From NCBI RefSeq assembly GCF_047872805.1, contig NZ_JBLQUK010000009.1, positions 59,918 through 123,917 of the forward strand: DNA of 64,000 bases. Direction: 5' to 3'. This document shows, one piece after another, positions 1 through 7,417 of the stretch. The DNA comes from Erythrobacter sp047872805 (lineage in GTDB: Bacteria; Pseudomonadota; Alphaproteobacteria; Sphingomonadales; Sphingomonadaceae). The notes below the pieces were generated by a model, which ran no database searches, had not been told where the DNA came from, and worked only from the letters and a program-made list of their open reading frames with translations. Numbering within the stretch: position 1 is the first letter of the stretch; each line of letters begins with the position of its first letter. The translations under genes and the position numbers were made by a program.

Positions 1-582
1 GCCGAAATTGCCAAAGATAAAGGCGTAATTTGCCCCGGCATTCACAAAGATGCCGAGGCCGGTGATCGCCGTGGCGAAAAGCGGGCGGCCCAAGGCCGAG
101 ACATAATTGCGCAGCACACCCGCCAGCAACATCGGGATCAGCGAATAGATGATGACCAGATTGTATTCGCTCGCCAGCGCGATGATCGCGGGCTGCTGAC
201 CTGTGGCGCGCATGATCGGTTCGAGCAGCAGGCACAGCCCCATCCCGATCACCCCGGTGATCACCGCCAGCCACAATGCCATGCGCGTTGCGCGCCGGAC
301 CGGGCGAAACGAAGGCGAACGCGATCCGATGGCTTCGGCGATCAACGGAGCGACCGCGCCGGTCAGCGCCGTCATCGCCCACAGCACCAGTCCGAACAGC
401 GCCACCGCCAGCGCCGATGCGGCCAGCGGCTCATCACCCAGCCGGGCAATAAAAATGACGTCCACCGCATAGGTCAACATCTGCAGCAAATTGGCCGCCG
501 CCAATGGCGCAGCGAGCAGCGCCGTGGCGCGCAGTTCCTGCCCCCAACTGGGCGTTTGAAGAGGTATTGTATCGCGCATCAT
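1..582 (-). CDS. MATE-family efflux transporter, N-terminal part
   Basis: Only the first 194 codons are present; the gene continues beyond base 1. Two ATG codons stand in tandem (582-580 and 579-577) and I use the first. The protein is a series of hydrophobic helices after a short polar start, with LLQMLTYAVDVIFIARLG at residues 32-49, which fits the first helices of a MatE domain. MATE proteins are inner-membrane antiporters that expel cationic drugs or metabolites against Na+ or H+. The substrate cannot be read from this part. The gene is divergent from the one at 754 with 171 bases between starts, so both promoters should lie there. Confidence 0.85.
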   Translation of the reverse strand, partial: MMRDTIPLQTPSWGQELRATALLAAPLAAANLLQMLTYAVDVIFIARLGDEPLAASALAVALFGLVLWAMTALTGAVAPLIAEAIGSRSPSFRPVRRATRMALWLAVITGVIGMGLCLLLEPIMRATGQQPAIIALASEYNLVIIYSLIPMLLAGVLRNYVSALGRPLFATAITGLGIFVNAGANYAFIFGNFG

Positions 583-753
583 AAGTTTCCGCTCGCACGC
601 CGAAACCTGAACTGGCGAGCCGGACCGGATAGGGAAGCGCGCGATTCAAGGAAAGCGGTTTCTTGGCAAGGGCGGAGCAAAAGGGAGAATCTGCTTTATG
701 CAGAGGGTTAAAACCTGCATAAACTCCCTTAAGGGTAAATACGGGGGGATTCG

Positions 754-2085
754 GTGCAATTGCGTCCGGAACACAGTTCATCAGACAGGGCCGCTGAAAC
801 GGATTCGCTCCGCGCCTTGCGGCTGTTGCCGGGACCACTGCCGGTTGCCGAGCAGGCGGCATTGGCCTCGACACTCCTCTCAGCCTCTGCCCGTGCAAGC
901 AGAGCAAACAGGGCGCGCGTGCTTGCCGGAGCGGCGGCATTGGTGTTCGCGGTAACGATCCCCGATCTTTCCGCCGGAGCGATGGATTCGCCCTATTTGC
1001 GCATTGATGTGCGCGAACCGGCCCCAATCCTTCAGCAAAGCATCTGGAGCCCGGCGGCAAAGCCAACTGGCCCGGTCTATGTGTCGACCATGGCCGCAGA
1101 ACAGATCGCGCCAAGCTCGCTGACATATGGCAGCCGGACCCGTTTTGCTGGGATGGAGCGCACCGCACCGCTCGGTTTCCTCGAAACCGGATCGGAACGC
1201 TTTGACCTCGCCTTTGCCGGTGTAGCAATGCCAACGCCGCCCGCCTTTACTATCTCTCGCGGACTGCCCGAACAACCCGCGGCGGCAATTCAGGCCTTCA
1301 CGCCCGCGCTGCGGGCGCGGCAGGTCGATATTCAGCAAATCACCAGCCTCAGCGGGATTGCGCGAGTCCCTGGACCGGCTCAGTCCCGTGCGCGGGCAGC
1401 ATCGGCGGAGGTGCGCGTGCAGCGGGCGCGGCCTGCGCTTGAAGCCGGCTCATCATCGCTGCGCAGTCTGATCGCAGCCAATGAATCGGTGGCGGCCGCC
1501 TTTGCCGGAACGCTGGATGTATCGGGCGATCTGCGCGGTGCGATCCCGCTGGTGCTGGTGCCGGTCCCGACCGCGCCCATTCGTCAGCAGCAGCGCGCGA
1601 ATGAACCCGCGAGATCACCTCGCCCCTCACCCGTGCCAGCGCCCGAGAGTGAACGCGCGGCGATTGCCGTGCCAACGTCGGCGCGCCGCGCATCCGTCAG
1701 CGCCAGCAGCGAAGCGCAGGCGGTGCTGAACGCGAAAACCCACCTTGATGCCCGCGTAAACGGCGTGCTGGCTGGCCGCGTCGATTTCCGGCAGCTTGAC
1801 GGGACGATCGCCGTTCGGCTCGGATCGCTGGTCGATCTGTTGCAAGAACGGTTTAGCGCATCAGAGCTGGATCGGCTTGCCTCGGCAGGCGGTCTCGGTT
1901 CCTATATCACCCTGGCTCAGCTTCAGGCGGCGGGCATCCCGATCAGCTATGATCCCGTCTATGACGAGGTTGCGCTGGGGATTGATTATGACGACGCTCC
2001 GCAGGCCGGAAAGGTGCAGGTCGAACAGATCGGAGCGCCGACGATGGGTTCGGACCGCACCCTGATCGACCAGATCCCGCGCTGA
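754..2085 (+). CDS. Membrane-anchored protein of unknown function, 443 aa
   Basis: I do not recognise this family. The GTG start at 754 has a G-rich ribosome binding site (GGGGGG, five bases upstream). The cytoplasmic N-terminus of about 55 residues is followed by one hydrophobic segment near residues 57-75 and no lipobox, which suggests a single-pass protein with a long periplasmic part. The middle (about 265-330) is rich in Pro, Ala, Arg and Ser and probably disordered. A compact C-terminal domain (about 330-430) contains the hydrophobic repeats GTIAVRLGSLVDLL and GIPISYDPVYDEVALG, a beta-hairpin-like pattern reminiscent of copper-amine-oxidase N-terminal or usher-type modules. That resemblance is only visual. 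It converges with marC. Confidence 0.7.
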   Translation: MQLRPEHSSSDRAAETDSLRALRLLPGPLPVAEQAALASTLLSASARASRANRARVLAGAAALVFAVTIPDLSAGAMDSPYLRIDVREPAPILQQSIWSPAAKPTGPVYVSTMAAEQIAPSSLTYGSRTRFAGMERTAPLGFLETGSERFDLAFAGVAMPTPPAFTISRGLPEQPAAAIQAFTPALRARQVDIQQITSLSGIARVPGPAQSRARAASAEVRVQRARPALEAGSSSLRSLIAANESVAAAFAGTLDVSGDLRGAIPLVLVPVPTAPIRQQQRANEPARSPRPSPVPAPESERAAIAVPTSARRASVSASSEAQAVLNAKTHLDARVNGVLAGRVDFRQLDGTIAVRLGSLVDLLQERFSASELDRLASAGGLGSYITLAQLQAAGIPISYDPVYDEVALGIDYDDAPQAGKVQVEQIGAPTMGSDRTLIDQIPR

Positions 2086-2095
2086 GTTCTGGTCG

Positions 2096-2722
2096 CTAGA
2101 ATCCGAAGCTGCCTCTGAGGCCGTCGATCACATATTGCGTCGCCAGCGCGGCCAGCAGCACGCCCAGCAGGCGGGTGATGACCGCCTCCACCTTGTCACC
2201 GAGCAGCCGGATCAGCGGCCCGGCGGCCACCAACGCAGCGGCGGTGATGATCAGCACCGCGCCCAGCGCAGCGAACACTTCGGCAGCCTGCGCCGCCGTA
2301 TCCGCCTCGTTCATCAACAGCATGATCGCGGCAATCGCACCCGGCCCGGCGAGCATCGGCATCGCCATTGGGAAGACCGAGACATCCTCAACCTCGGGAT
2401 CGGCATTGATCTTGTCGGCGCGTTCGGTGCGGCGCTGGGTGCGTTTTTCAAACACCATCTCGAACGCGATCCAGAACAGCATAAAGCCTCCGGCAATGCG
2501 GAAACTGTCGAGCTGAATATGCAGCGCGCCGAGCAGCTTTTCGCCAAAGAACGCAAAGATCAGCAGGATGACCGCCGCAATCGCGGTTGCGCGCAGCGCC
2601 ATGTTCCGCGCCTGAGCCGGGCTCGCATCCTTGGTCAGACCCGCATAGATGGGCGCGCAGCCGGGCGGATCAATCACCACGAACAGGGTGATAAAGGCTG
2701 AAATGAAGAGTTCGGGCAGCAT
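2096..2722 (-). CDS. MarC family integral membrane protein
   Basis: At 208 residues this has the usual length of the MarC (UPF0056) family. The N-terminal segment FITLFVVIDPPGCAPIYAGL is the family hallmark: a helix with the conserved Asp-Pro pair. Five or six hydrophobic segments follow, including MAMPMLAGPGAIAAIMLL near residues 115-132, a second family motif. A charged cytoplasmic loop (about 90-112) separates the two halves. The family's biochemical role is not settled; the old link to multiple antibiotic resistance has not held up. The gene ends ten bases from the convergent gene at 754-2085. Confidence 0.9.
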   Translation of the reverse strand: MLPELFISAFITLFVVIDPPGCAPIYAGLTKDASPAQARNMALRATAIAAVILLIFAFFGEKLLGALHIQLDSFRIAGGFMLFWIAFEMVFEKRTQRRTERADKINADPEVEDVSVFPMAMPMLAGPGAIAAIMLLMNEADTAAQAAEVFAALGAVLIITAAALVAAGPLIRLLGDKVEAVITRLLGVLLAALATQYVIDGLRGSFGF

Positions 2723-2734
2723 CGCCGCCCCTCA

Positions 2735-3496
2735 TCACCCTTCGGGCGGGGATGCAAGACTTTCTTCGATACCGTTTACCCACGCACCTTCGTAAAAGTA
2801 ATCGGCGCTGATGGTCCGCGTGCCGTCGGGGCGGTGCTGCCACTGCCAACGCATGGTCCCGTCGCGCGATAGCTGCGCGGCGGATGCGCCGTCATCTCCG
2901 ATGCCGATGGCGGGCGGCGGCGGCACGGTTTCATCGCCGCGCGGGCAGGTGGCAACCAGCCCTTCGATCGAATCGATCGCAGTCACAACAATATTGCCGT
3001 CCTGCCCCTGTTGCTCGACGCGAATCGGCTGCGGATTGTCCAGACCGGCGGCGTGATAGGTCCATTTGTAGCCGCCATTGCCTTGCCGCGCCCAGGTTGT
3101 GACGTAATTGCCGACCTGTCCGTCCTGATCGGCAAACCGCCCCATGCTGAGCGCCAGCTCGCCGTCGCAGCTCATCACAATTGCTCGCGGATTCCAGGTG
3201 GCGGCAATCGGCGCGGTGCGCGCGGAGGGATCGAACAGAGCCGCGCCGCTGCGGCCATGCACCAATGCTCCCGGCGCGGCGGTGTCGGCGCTGGCGGCGG
3301 GCAGGCCGCGTTCTTTTGCGTCGCGGGCATAGGCCACTTCGATGGCGACGATGGTGCTGGGCTGCGCGGCACCCGGCGCAGAGGCGAGCACGCGGTTGAT
3401 AAGCTGTGTCGATGGCCCGCGCTGACCCTGACCGGCGCAGGCCGATAGCGTGACAGCCAGTGCCAGACTAGCAAGAACGGTCCGCGCTTTGCTCAC
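2735..3496 (-). CDS. Predicted lipoprotein of unknown function
   Basis: The N-terminus is a signal peptide with lipobox LSAC, putting the lipidated cysteine at residue 20. The mature part of about 230 residues has no domain I can name. It contains a Trp-rich C-terminal stretch (TMRWQWQHRPDGTR) that suggests a small beta-sandwich. The ATG overlaps the folD stop as ATGA (3496-3493), so the gene is translationally coupled to folD and is the last gene of the yggT-folD-lipoprotein operon. Nothing in folate chemistry predicts a lipoprotein here, so the coupling probably reflects shared expression. Confidence 0.75.
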   Translation of the reverse strand: MSKARTVLASLALAVTLSACAGQGQRGPSTQLINRVLASAPGAAQPSTIVAIEVAYARDAKERGLPAASADTAAPGALVHGRSGAALFDPSARTAPIAATWNPRAIVMSCDGELALSMGRFADQDGQVGNYVTTWARQGNGGYKWTYHAAGLDNPQPIRVEQQGQDGNIVVTAIDSIEGLVATCPRGDETVPPPPAIGIGDDGASAAQLSRDGTMRWQWQHRPDGTRTISADYFYEGAWVNGIEESLASPPEG

Positions 3497-4386
3497 AATC
3501 CCTCCGGCACGGCAAGGCCCGCGTTGCGGAACGCCGCGACCAGAGTGTTGCGCAGCAGCACCGCAATCGTCATCGGGCCGACCCCGCCGGGCACCGGAGT
3601 GATCGCGCCCGCGACCTCGCTCGCCTCGTCAAAGGCAACATCGCCAACGAGCCTGCCCTTTTCGCTGCCCGCCTCCGGGGCGAGGCGGTTGATGCCGACA
3701 TCAATCACAGTGGCGCCCTCCTTCAACCAGTCCTTGCGGATCATCTCAGGCCTGCCGACTGCGGCAACCACGATGTCCGCACGCTTAACGACGCTGGCGA
3801 GGTCTTTGGTGCGGCTGTGCGCGATGGTGACGGTAGCGTTGGCGTCGAGCAGCAATTGCGCCATCGGCTTGCCGACGATGTTCGACCGCCCGATCACCAC
3901 CGCATCAAGCCCCGACAAATCGCCCAGCCGGTCGGTGAGCAGCATCATACAGCCCAGCGGAGTGCAGGGCACGAAACCCGATTGTCCCACCGAAAGCCGC
4001 CCGGCGTTGATGACGTGAAAGCCGTCGACATCCTTGTCCGGGCTGATCGCGGCGATGATGCTGTGTTCGTCAAGGTGAGCGGGCAGCGGCAATTGCACCA
4101 GAATACCGTCGACCGCATCGTTGCGGTTGAGCTGATCGACCAGTGCCAGCAGTTGCTCCGCGCTGGCATCATCGGGCAGGCGGTGTTCATAGCTGTTCAT
4201 GTGGGCGGCGAGGGTCGCCTTGCCCTTGGACCCGACATAGACCTGGCTCGCCGGATCATCGCCCACCAGCACCACGGCCAGCCCCGGCTTGCGCCCGGCG
4301 GCGGCGGCAAATTCCAATGCTCGTTCGCCCACCCGTTCGCGCAGGCGCGCGGCAAAGGCCTTGCCGTCGATCAGCGCGGCGGTCAT
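3493..4386 (-). CDS. folD: Bifunctional methylene-THF dehydrogenase / methenyl-THF cyclohydrolase
   Basis: FolD interconverts 5,10-methylene-, 5,10-methenyl- and 10-formyl-tetrahydrofolate in the cytoplasm and supplies one-carbon units for purine and formyl-methionine synthesis. All family signatures are present in 297 residues: YVGSKGKA with the catalytic Lys at 54, DGILVQLPLP at 93-102, the cofactor-binding VIGRSNIVGKPMAQLL near 164-179, and PVPGGVGPMT at 264-273. The ATG overlaps the yggT stop as ATGA and its stop overlaps the next start in the same way, giving a tightly coupled three-gene operon. Confidence 0.97.
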   Translation of the reverse strand: MTAALIDGKAFAARLRERVGERALEFAAAAGRKPGLAVVLVGDDPASQVYVGSKGKATLAAHMNSYEHRLPDDASAEQLLALVDQLNRNDAVDGILVQLPLPAHLDEHSIIAAISPDKDVDGFHVINAGRLSVGQSGFVPCTPLGCMMLLTDRLGDLSGLDAVVIGRSNIVGKPMAQLLLDANATVTIAHSRTKDLASVVKRADIVVAAVGRPEMIRKDWLKEGATVIDVGINRLAPEAGSEKGRLVGDVAFDEASEVAGAITPVPGGVGPMTIAVLLRNTLVAAFRNAGLAVPEGL

Positions 4387-4679
4387 GCGACGCTGCTGAT
4401 GACGCCGCGCAGAACAATGAGCACGATCTGCGCCACTACGATCACCACCAGCGGCGACAGATCAAGCGCGCCCGTCTGCGGCATCACGTTCCTGATGGGC
4501 CGCAGCACCGGTTCAAGCAGGCGATTGATCGATTCGTAAATCTGCCGCAGAAATTCGTTGGACGGGCTGATGACGTTGAAGGCGAACAACAGCCCGATCA
4601 CAAATTGGACGATGATGAGCATCACGAAAACCTGCACCAGCAGTTCGATGATCTCGTAAAGTACGAATAGTCCTTGCAT
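4383..4679 (-). CDS. YggT family membrane protein
   Basis: This 98-residue protein has two hydrophobic segments (about 7-33 and 72-95) joined by the family's typical short amphipathic stretch, SINRLLEPVLRPIRNVMP, at about 50-67. YggT proteins are small inner-membrane proteins that have been linked to osmotic shock tolerance and, in plant and cyanobacterial relatives, to chloroplast or cell division. The exact role here is unknown. It is the first gene of an operon with folD, and its stop codon overlaps the folD start by four bases. Confidence 0.9.
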   Translation of the reverse strand: MQGLFVLYEIIELLVQVFVMLIIVQFVIGLLFAFNVISPSNEFLRQIYESINRLLEPVLRPIRNVMPQTGALDLSPLVVIVVAQIVLIVLRGVISSVA

Positions 4680-4742
4680 GAGTTTGTTCGGTACCCTTGT
4701 TCGGCGCGGGATATTCCAGCGCGCTTGGTTTGTCCCTTGAAC

Positions 4743-4766
4743 GGCGTATTATCTGACTAATACGCC
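4743..4766. repeat. Perfect 9-bp inverted repeat between argB and yggT
   Basis: GGCGTATTA at 4743-4751 pairs exactly with TAATACGCC at 4758-4766 across a six-base loop. It lies 35 bases past the argB stop and 64 bases before the yggT start, both on the minus strand. There is no T run after the stem, so it is not a textbook terminator. An operator or an mRNA-processing hairpin are the alternatives. Confidence 0.6.
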
Positions 4767-4800
4767 TATTTCCAGTGTTCGGTTCCAGATAGGCGCGCGA

Positions 4801-5739
4801 TCATGCGCTCACCAGCGTTCCCGCACCGCGCGCGGTGAAAAATTCGAGCAGCATCGCATGCGGCACCCGCCCGTCGAGCACCACCGCCGCCTCGCAGCCC
4901 GATTCGACTGCCGAGACGCAGGTTTCCAACTTGGGCACCATCCCGCCTTTAATCACGCCGGCCTCGCGCAGGCGGGCGATGTCGACGGGCTTCAGATCGG
5001 TCAGCAATTCTCCGTCAGCATCCAGCACGCCTGCCACATCGGTCAACAGGAACAACCGCGCCGCGCCCAACGCCGCGGCAATTGCGCCCGCCATCGTATC
5101 GGCATTGATATTGTAAGTCTCGCCGTCCTCTCCCGGCGCGATCGGCGCGATCACCGGGATCATCCCGGCGGCAACCGCAGTGTCGATAACGCTGGTGTCG
5201 ACATGCGCAGGCTCCCCGACAAAGCCCAGATCGACCACGCTTTCGATCAGGCTTTCGGGATCGCGCGTGGTGCGGGTCACTTTGCGCGCGATGACCAACC
5301 CGCCATCCTTGCCCGACACGCCGATCGCCTTGCCCCCGGCACTGGCCAACCAGCCGACCAGTTCCTTGTTGATGGCACCCGACAACACCATTTCGGCGAT
5401 CTTGGCGGTCGCCTCATCAGTGACGCGCAGCCCGTCGACAAAGGTGCTTTCCACCCCCAGCCGCGCCAGCATCTCGCCAATTTGCGGCCCCCCGCCATGC
5501 ACCACGACCGGATTGATCCCGACCGCCTTGAGCAGCACGATATCCTCGGCAAAATCGCGCGCGGCCTGTTTGTTGCCCATCGCATGGCCGCCATATTTCA
5601 CCACAAAAGTGCGCCCGGCGTAACGTTGGAAGTAGGGTAGCGCCTCGATCAGCACTTCGGCTTTCGTCAAGTCGAGCGTCTGCCGGGGTGCCGCAGTCTT
5701 ATTTGTCATCGCATTATCTGGCATCGCATTATCTGGCAT
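4801..5739 (-). CDS. argB: Acetylglutamate kinase
   Basis: ArgB phosphorylates N-acetyl-L-glutamate, the second step of arginine synthesis. The amino-acid-kinase fold is clear: FVVKYGGHAMG binds phosphate near the N-terminus, VVVHGGGPQIGEMLARLG follows, and ITDVAGVL-type and KGGMVPKL motifs occupy the C-terminal half. The frame is open up to 5922, but I start at ATG 5739 (312 aa). The upstream 61 codons do not resemble the family and contain the bufferin promoter. ATG 5739, 5724 and 5709 all lie in a small 15-base direct repeat (MPDNA twice), so any of them may be used. Confidence 0.93.
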   Translation of the reverse strand: MPDNAMPDNAMTNKTAAPRQTLDLTKAEVLIEALPYFQRYAGRTFVVKYGGHAMGNKQAARDFAEDIVLLKAVGINPVVVHGGGPQIGEMLARLGVESTFVDGLRVTDEATAKIAEMVLSGAINKELVGWLASAGGKAIGVSGKDGGLVIARKVTRTTRDPESLIESVVDLGFVGEPAHVDTSVIDTAVAAGMIPVIAPIAPGEDGETYNINADTMAGAIAAALGAARLFLLTDVAGVLDADGELLTDLKPVDIARLREAGVIKGGMVPKLETCVSAVESGCEAAVVLDGRVPHAMLLEFFTARGAGTLVSA

Positions 5740-5870
5740 TGCGCCATCGCCTTTCGCTGCGCCGCTTGGATTAAACGCGCCGCTTAGCCGCTTCGCTCGC
5801 CATAGGAAAGGATTGGCTACAGCGTCGGCGCAGTGTTTGTGACCCATTGCTGAAATTTGGACTTGGCAAG

Positions 5871-5896
5871 GTAACCAAATGCTGTTTCTTTGCGAA
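5871..5896 (+). promoter_or_regulatory. Putative ECF (SigF-type) promoter of the bufferin gene
   Basis: GTAACC (5871-5876) and CGAA (5893-5896) are separated by exactly 16 bases and lie 60 bases before the bufferin start codon. As I recall, this GTAACC-N16-CGAA pattern is the promoter motif of the Caulobacter SigF regulon, whose members include bufferin genes. The match is direct; assignment to a sigma factor is inference, since no SigF gene is in the window. Confidence 0.6.
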
Positions 5897-5955
5897 CTGG
5901 TCGATGACGGTGCAAAGGGCATGCGCTGATCGGTTATTTTGACGGAGGAAACATC

Positions 5956-6294
5956 ATGAACACCACTCGCCTGAAAGGCTCTATCGCTCTTGCCGCCGCC
6001 GCTGGCCTTGCCGCTGCATGTTCGGGCGGCGCTGACGCCCCCACCGAAGCCGCAGAAGCCGGCGCAGAGGGCGCGGAAATGGTCGCCGCCGCTGACGATG
6101 CAGCTGCGAAAGAGAAATGCTACGGCATCTCGCTCGCTGGTCAGAACGATTGCGCCGCCGGTCCGGGCACCAGCTGCGCCGGCACCAGTGTTGTCGATTA
6201 TCAGGGCAACGCCTGGAAATATGTCGATGCGGGCACCTGCGTGGACACCGAAACGCCAAGCGGCACCGGCTCGCTTGAGCCCATCGAAGCCTGA
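5956..6294 (+). CDS. bufA1: BufA1-type bufferin (DUF2282) metallophore precursor, orphan copy
   Basis: The 112-residue protein has a secretion signal, a short Ala/Glu-rich spacer, and the DUF2282 core from residue 53: KCYGISLAGQNDC, SCAGTS, and WKYVDAGTC, with cysteines at 55, 66, 74 and 95. In characterised bufferins these cysteines are converted to thiooxazole heterocycles by an MNIO enzyme (BufB) with helper BufC, and the periplasmic product binds copper. Neither partner lies next to this gene. A second oddity is a lipobox-like LAAAC ending at Cys22, so the product may be a lipoprotein. The ribosome binding site GGAGG is strong, and a SigF-like promoter and a perfect terminator frame the gene as a single unit. 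Confidence 0.82.
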   Translation: MNTTRLKGSIALAAAAGLAAACSGGADAPTEAAEAGAEGAEMVAAADDAAAKEKCYGISLAGQNDCAAGPGTSCAGTSVVDYQGNAWKYVDAGTCVDTETPSGTGSLEPIEA

Positions 6295-6304
6295 TTATTT
6301 GTAA

Positions 6305-6324
6305 GCCGCGCGGCATCGCGCGGC
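6305..6324. repeat. Perfect 8-bp hairpin downstream of the bufferin gene
   Basis: GCCGCGCG (6305-6312) and CGCGCGGC (6317-6324) form a G+C-only stem with a four-base loop, 11 bases after the stop codon. It has no T run and precedes the true terminator, so it may protect the mRNA 3' end. Confidence 0.6.
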
Positions 6325-6339
6325 ACAATCCGCACATGG

Positions 6340-6369
6340 GCCGCCCGGATTTGATCCGGGCGGCTTTTT
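6340..6369 (+). terminator. Rho-independent terminator after the bufferin gene
   Basis: GCCGCCCGGAT (6340-6350) pairs perfectly with ATCCGGGCGGC (6354-6364) over a three-base loop, and TTTTT follows at 6365-6369. This is one of the two best intrinsic terminators in the window and isolates the bufferin transcript from the thermonuclease gene. Confidence 0.92.
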
Positions 6370-6420
6370 GCATCGCTCACAGGTGGAGCAGGCGCGACCG
6401 GACTGCTACGTTCGCCGCCG

Positions 6421-6978
6421 ATGTTTCGCCGCCGCTCTCCTCCCCGTTTCAAACGCTCCGCCGCCAAACCGCGCCGCCGATTGTCCGATTGGTGGCTCTT
6501 GTGGCGGGTCCCCACGCTGCTGCTGATCGTGATGGCAGTCTGGTGGTTTGGTTTCAGACCCATCCAGGCAGAGCAAGGCTGGGTCCGCGAAACCCGGAGC
6601 TTCCCCCTGTGCGGCGCGGGATCGGGCCGCGCGGCGGGCTGCGTGGTCGATGGAGACACGCTGATGATAGGTTTTGGCAGCGAGCGGCGGCGGGTCCGCT
6701 TCACCGGCTTTGACGCGCCTGAAAGGGACGGCGTATGCGAGGCCGAGCGTCAGCTTGCTGAGGCTGCGCGCGTTCGGCTCCAGCAATGGCTCGCGCAGGG
6801 GTCGTTCGAATGGAGCGGGGCTGATGAACCCCCGCGCGACCAATATGGCCGCGAACTGCGCGAGGCATGGCGTACCGCCCGGGATGGTTCGCGCGAATAC
6901 CTTTCGGAAACGATGATCCAGAGCGGGCTCGCCGCCGAAAACGGCTGGGGCGCCGCTGCGCCGGATTGGTGCGATTGA
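6421..6978 (+). CDS. Membrane-anchored thermonuclease (SNase-like) family protein
   Basis: A basic N-terminus (Arg/Lys-rich to residue 20) precedes one membrane segment (about 29-45), then an SNase-like OB-fold domain (72-176). The calcium-site motif VVDGDT is at 75-80, RVRFTGFDAPE at 91-101 supplies the Arg and Glu of the active site, and QYGRE at 141-145 supplies the second Arg. So the staphylococcal nuclease triad appears complete. Topology suggests that the nuclease domain faces the periplasm. Its target is unknown; scavenging or degrading extracellular nucleic acid is likely. A remnant of another gene of the same family lies at 9304. Confidence 0.88.
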   Translation: MFRRRSPPRFKRSAAKPRRRLSDWWLLWRVPTLLLIVMAVWWFGFRPIQAEQGWVRETRSFPLCGAGSGRAAGCVVDGDTLMIGFGSERRRVRFTGFDAPERDGVCEAERQLAEAARVRLQQWLAQGSFEWSGADEPPRDQYGRELREAWRTARDGSREYLSETMIQSGLAAENGWGAAAPDWCD

Positions 6979-7060
6979 TCGGCAAATTCCGACTTAGCCC
7001 TTGCCCCTGTTTCAGCGATCTCTAGACTGCACATATCGTCAGGCAACAAGGGGATCAGCC

Positions 7061-7414
7061 ATGAACGAACCAGCAACCAACAATGGTTTCGACTTCAATC
7101 AGCCAACCATCATTTCATTGCTCTATCTGGGCAGCTTTGTGACCGGGATTTCCGGGCTGGTCGGCATTGTTCTGGCGCATGTCTGGCAGGGCGACAATCA
7201 GGCGAATTGGGCGGCGTCGCATTTCAGCTATCTCATCCGCACATTCTGGATCGGATTTGTCGCGTCGCTCATCGCTGGCGTCCTGTCGGTGGTCCTTATC
7301 GGTCTGCTGCTGTTCCCGCTGATCATGATTTGGGTCGGCGTGCGCAGCGTCATGAGCCTGATCAAGGCGCAGAAGCAGGAGCCGATGCCCGATCCCAAGA
7401 CCTTGCTGTTCTAA
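7061..7414 (+). CDS. DUF4870-like small membrane protein
   Basis: The start at ATG 7061 has an AAGGGG ribosome binding site; the frame is open upstream but without matching content. The 117-residue protein has hydrophobic segments at about 18-41, 58-88 and onward, with LLLFPLIMIWVGVRSVMSLI near the C-terminus. This is the pattern of the DUF4870 or membrane-protein-YckC-like group of three- to four-helix proteins. Function is unknown. It converges with the sulfotransferase gene, leaving three bases between the two stop codons. Confidence 0.75.
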   Translation: MNEPATNNGFDFNQPTIISLLYLGSFVTGISGLVGIVLAHVWQGDNQANWAASHFSYLIRTFWIGFVASLIAGVLSVVLIGLLLFPLIMIWVGVRSVMSLIKAQKQEPMPDPKTLLF

Positions 7415-7417
7415 CCG

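Noticed and set aside
434..1234. Long minus-strand open frame of 266 codons
   Set aside because: It overlaps both the MATE gene and the unknown gene at 754, has no domain pattern, and is rich in Arg, Pro and Cys as expected of antisense frames in G+C-rich coding DNA.
5740..5922. 61-codon N-terminal extension of argB
   Set aside because: No family similarity, and it contains the divergent bufferin promoter.
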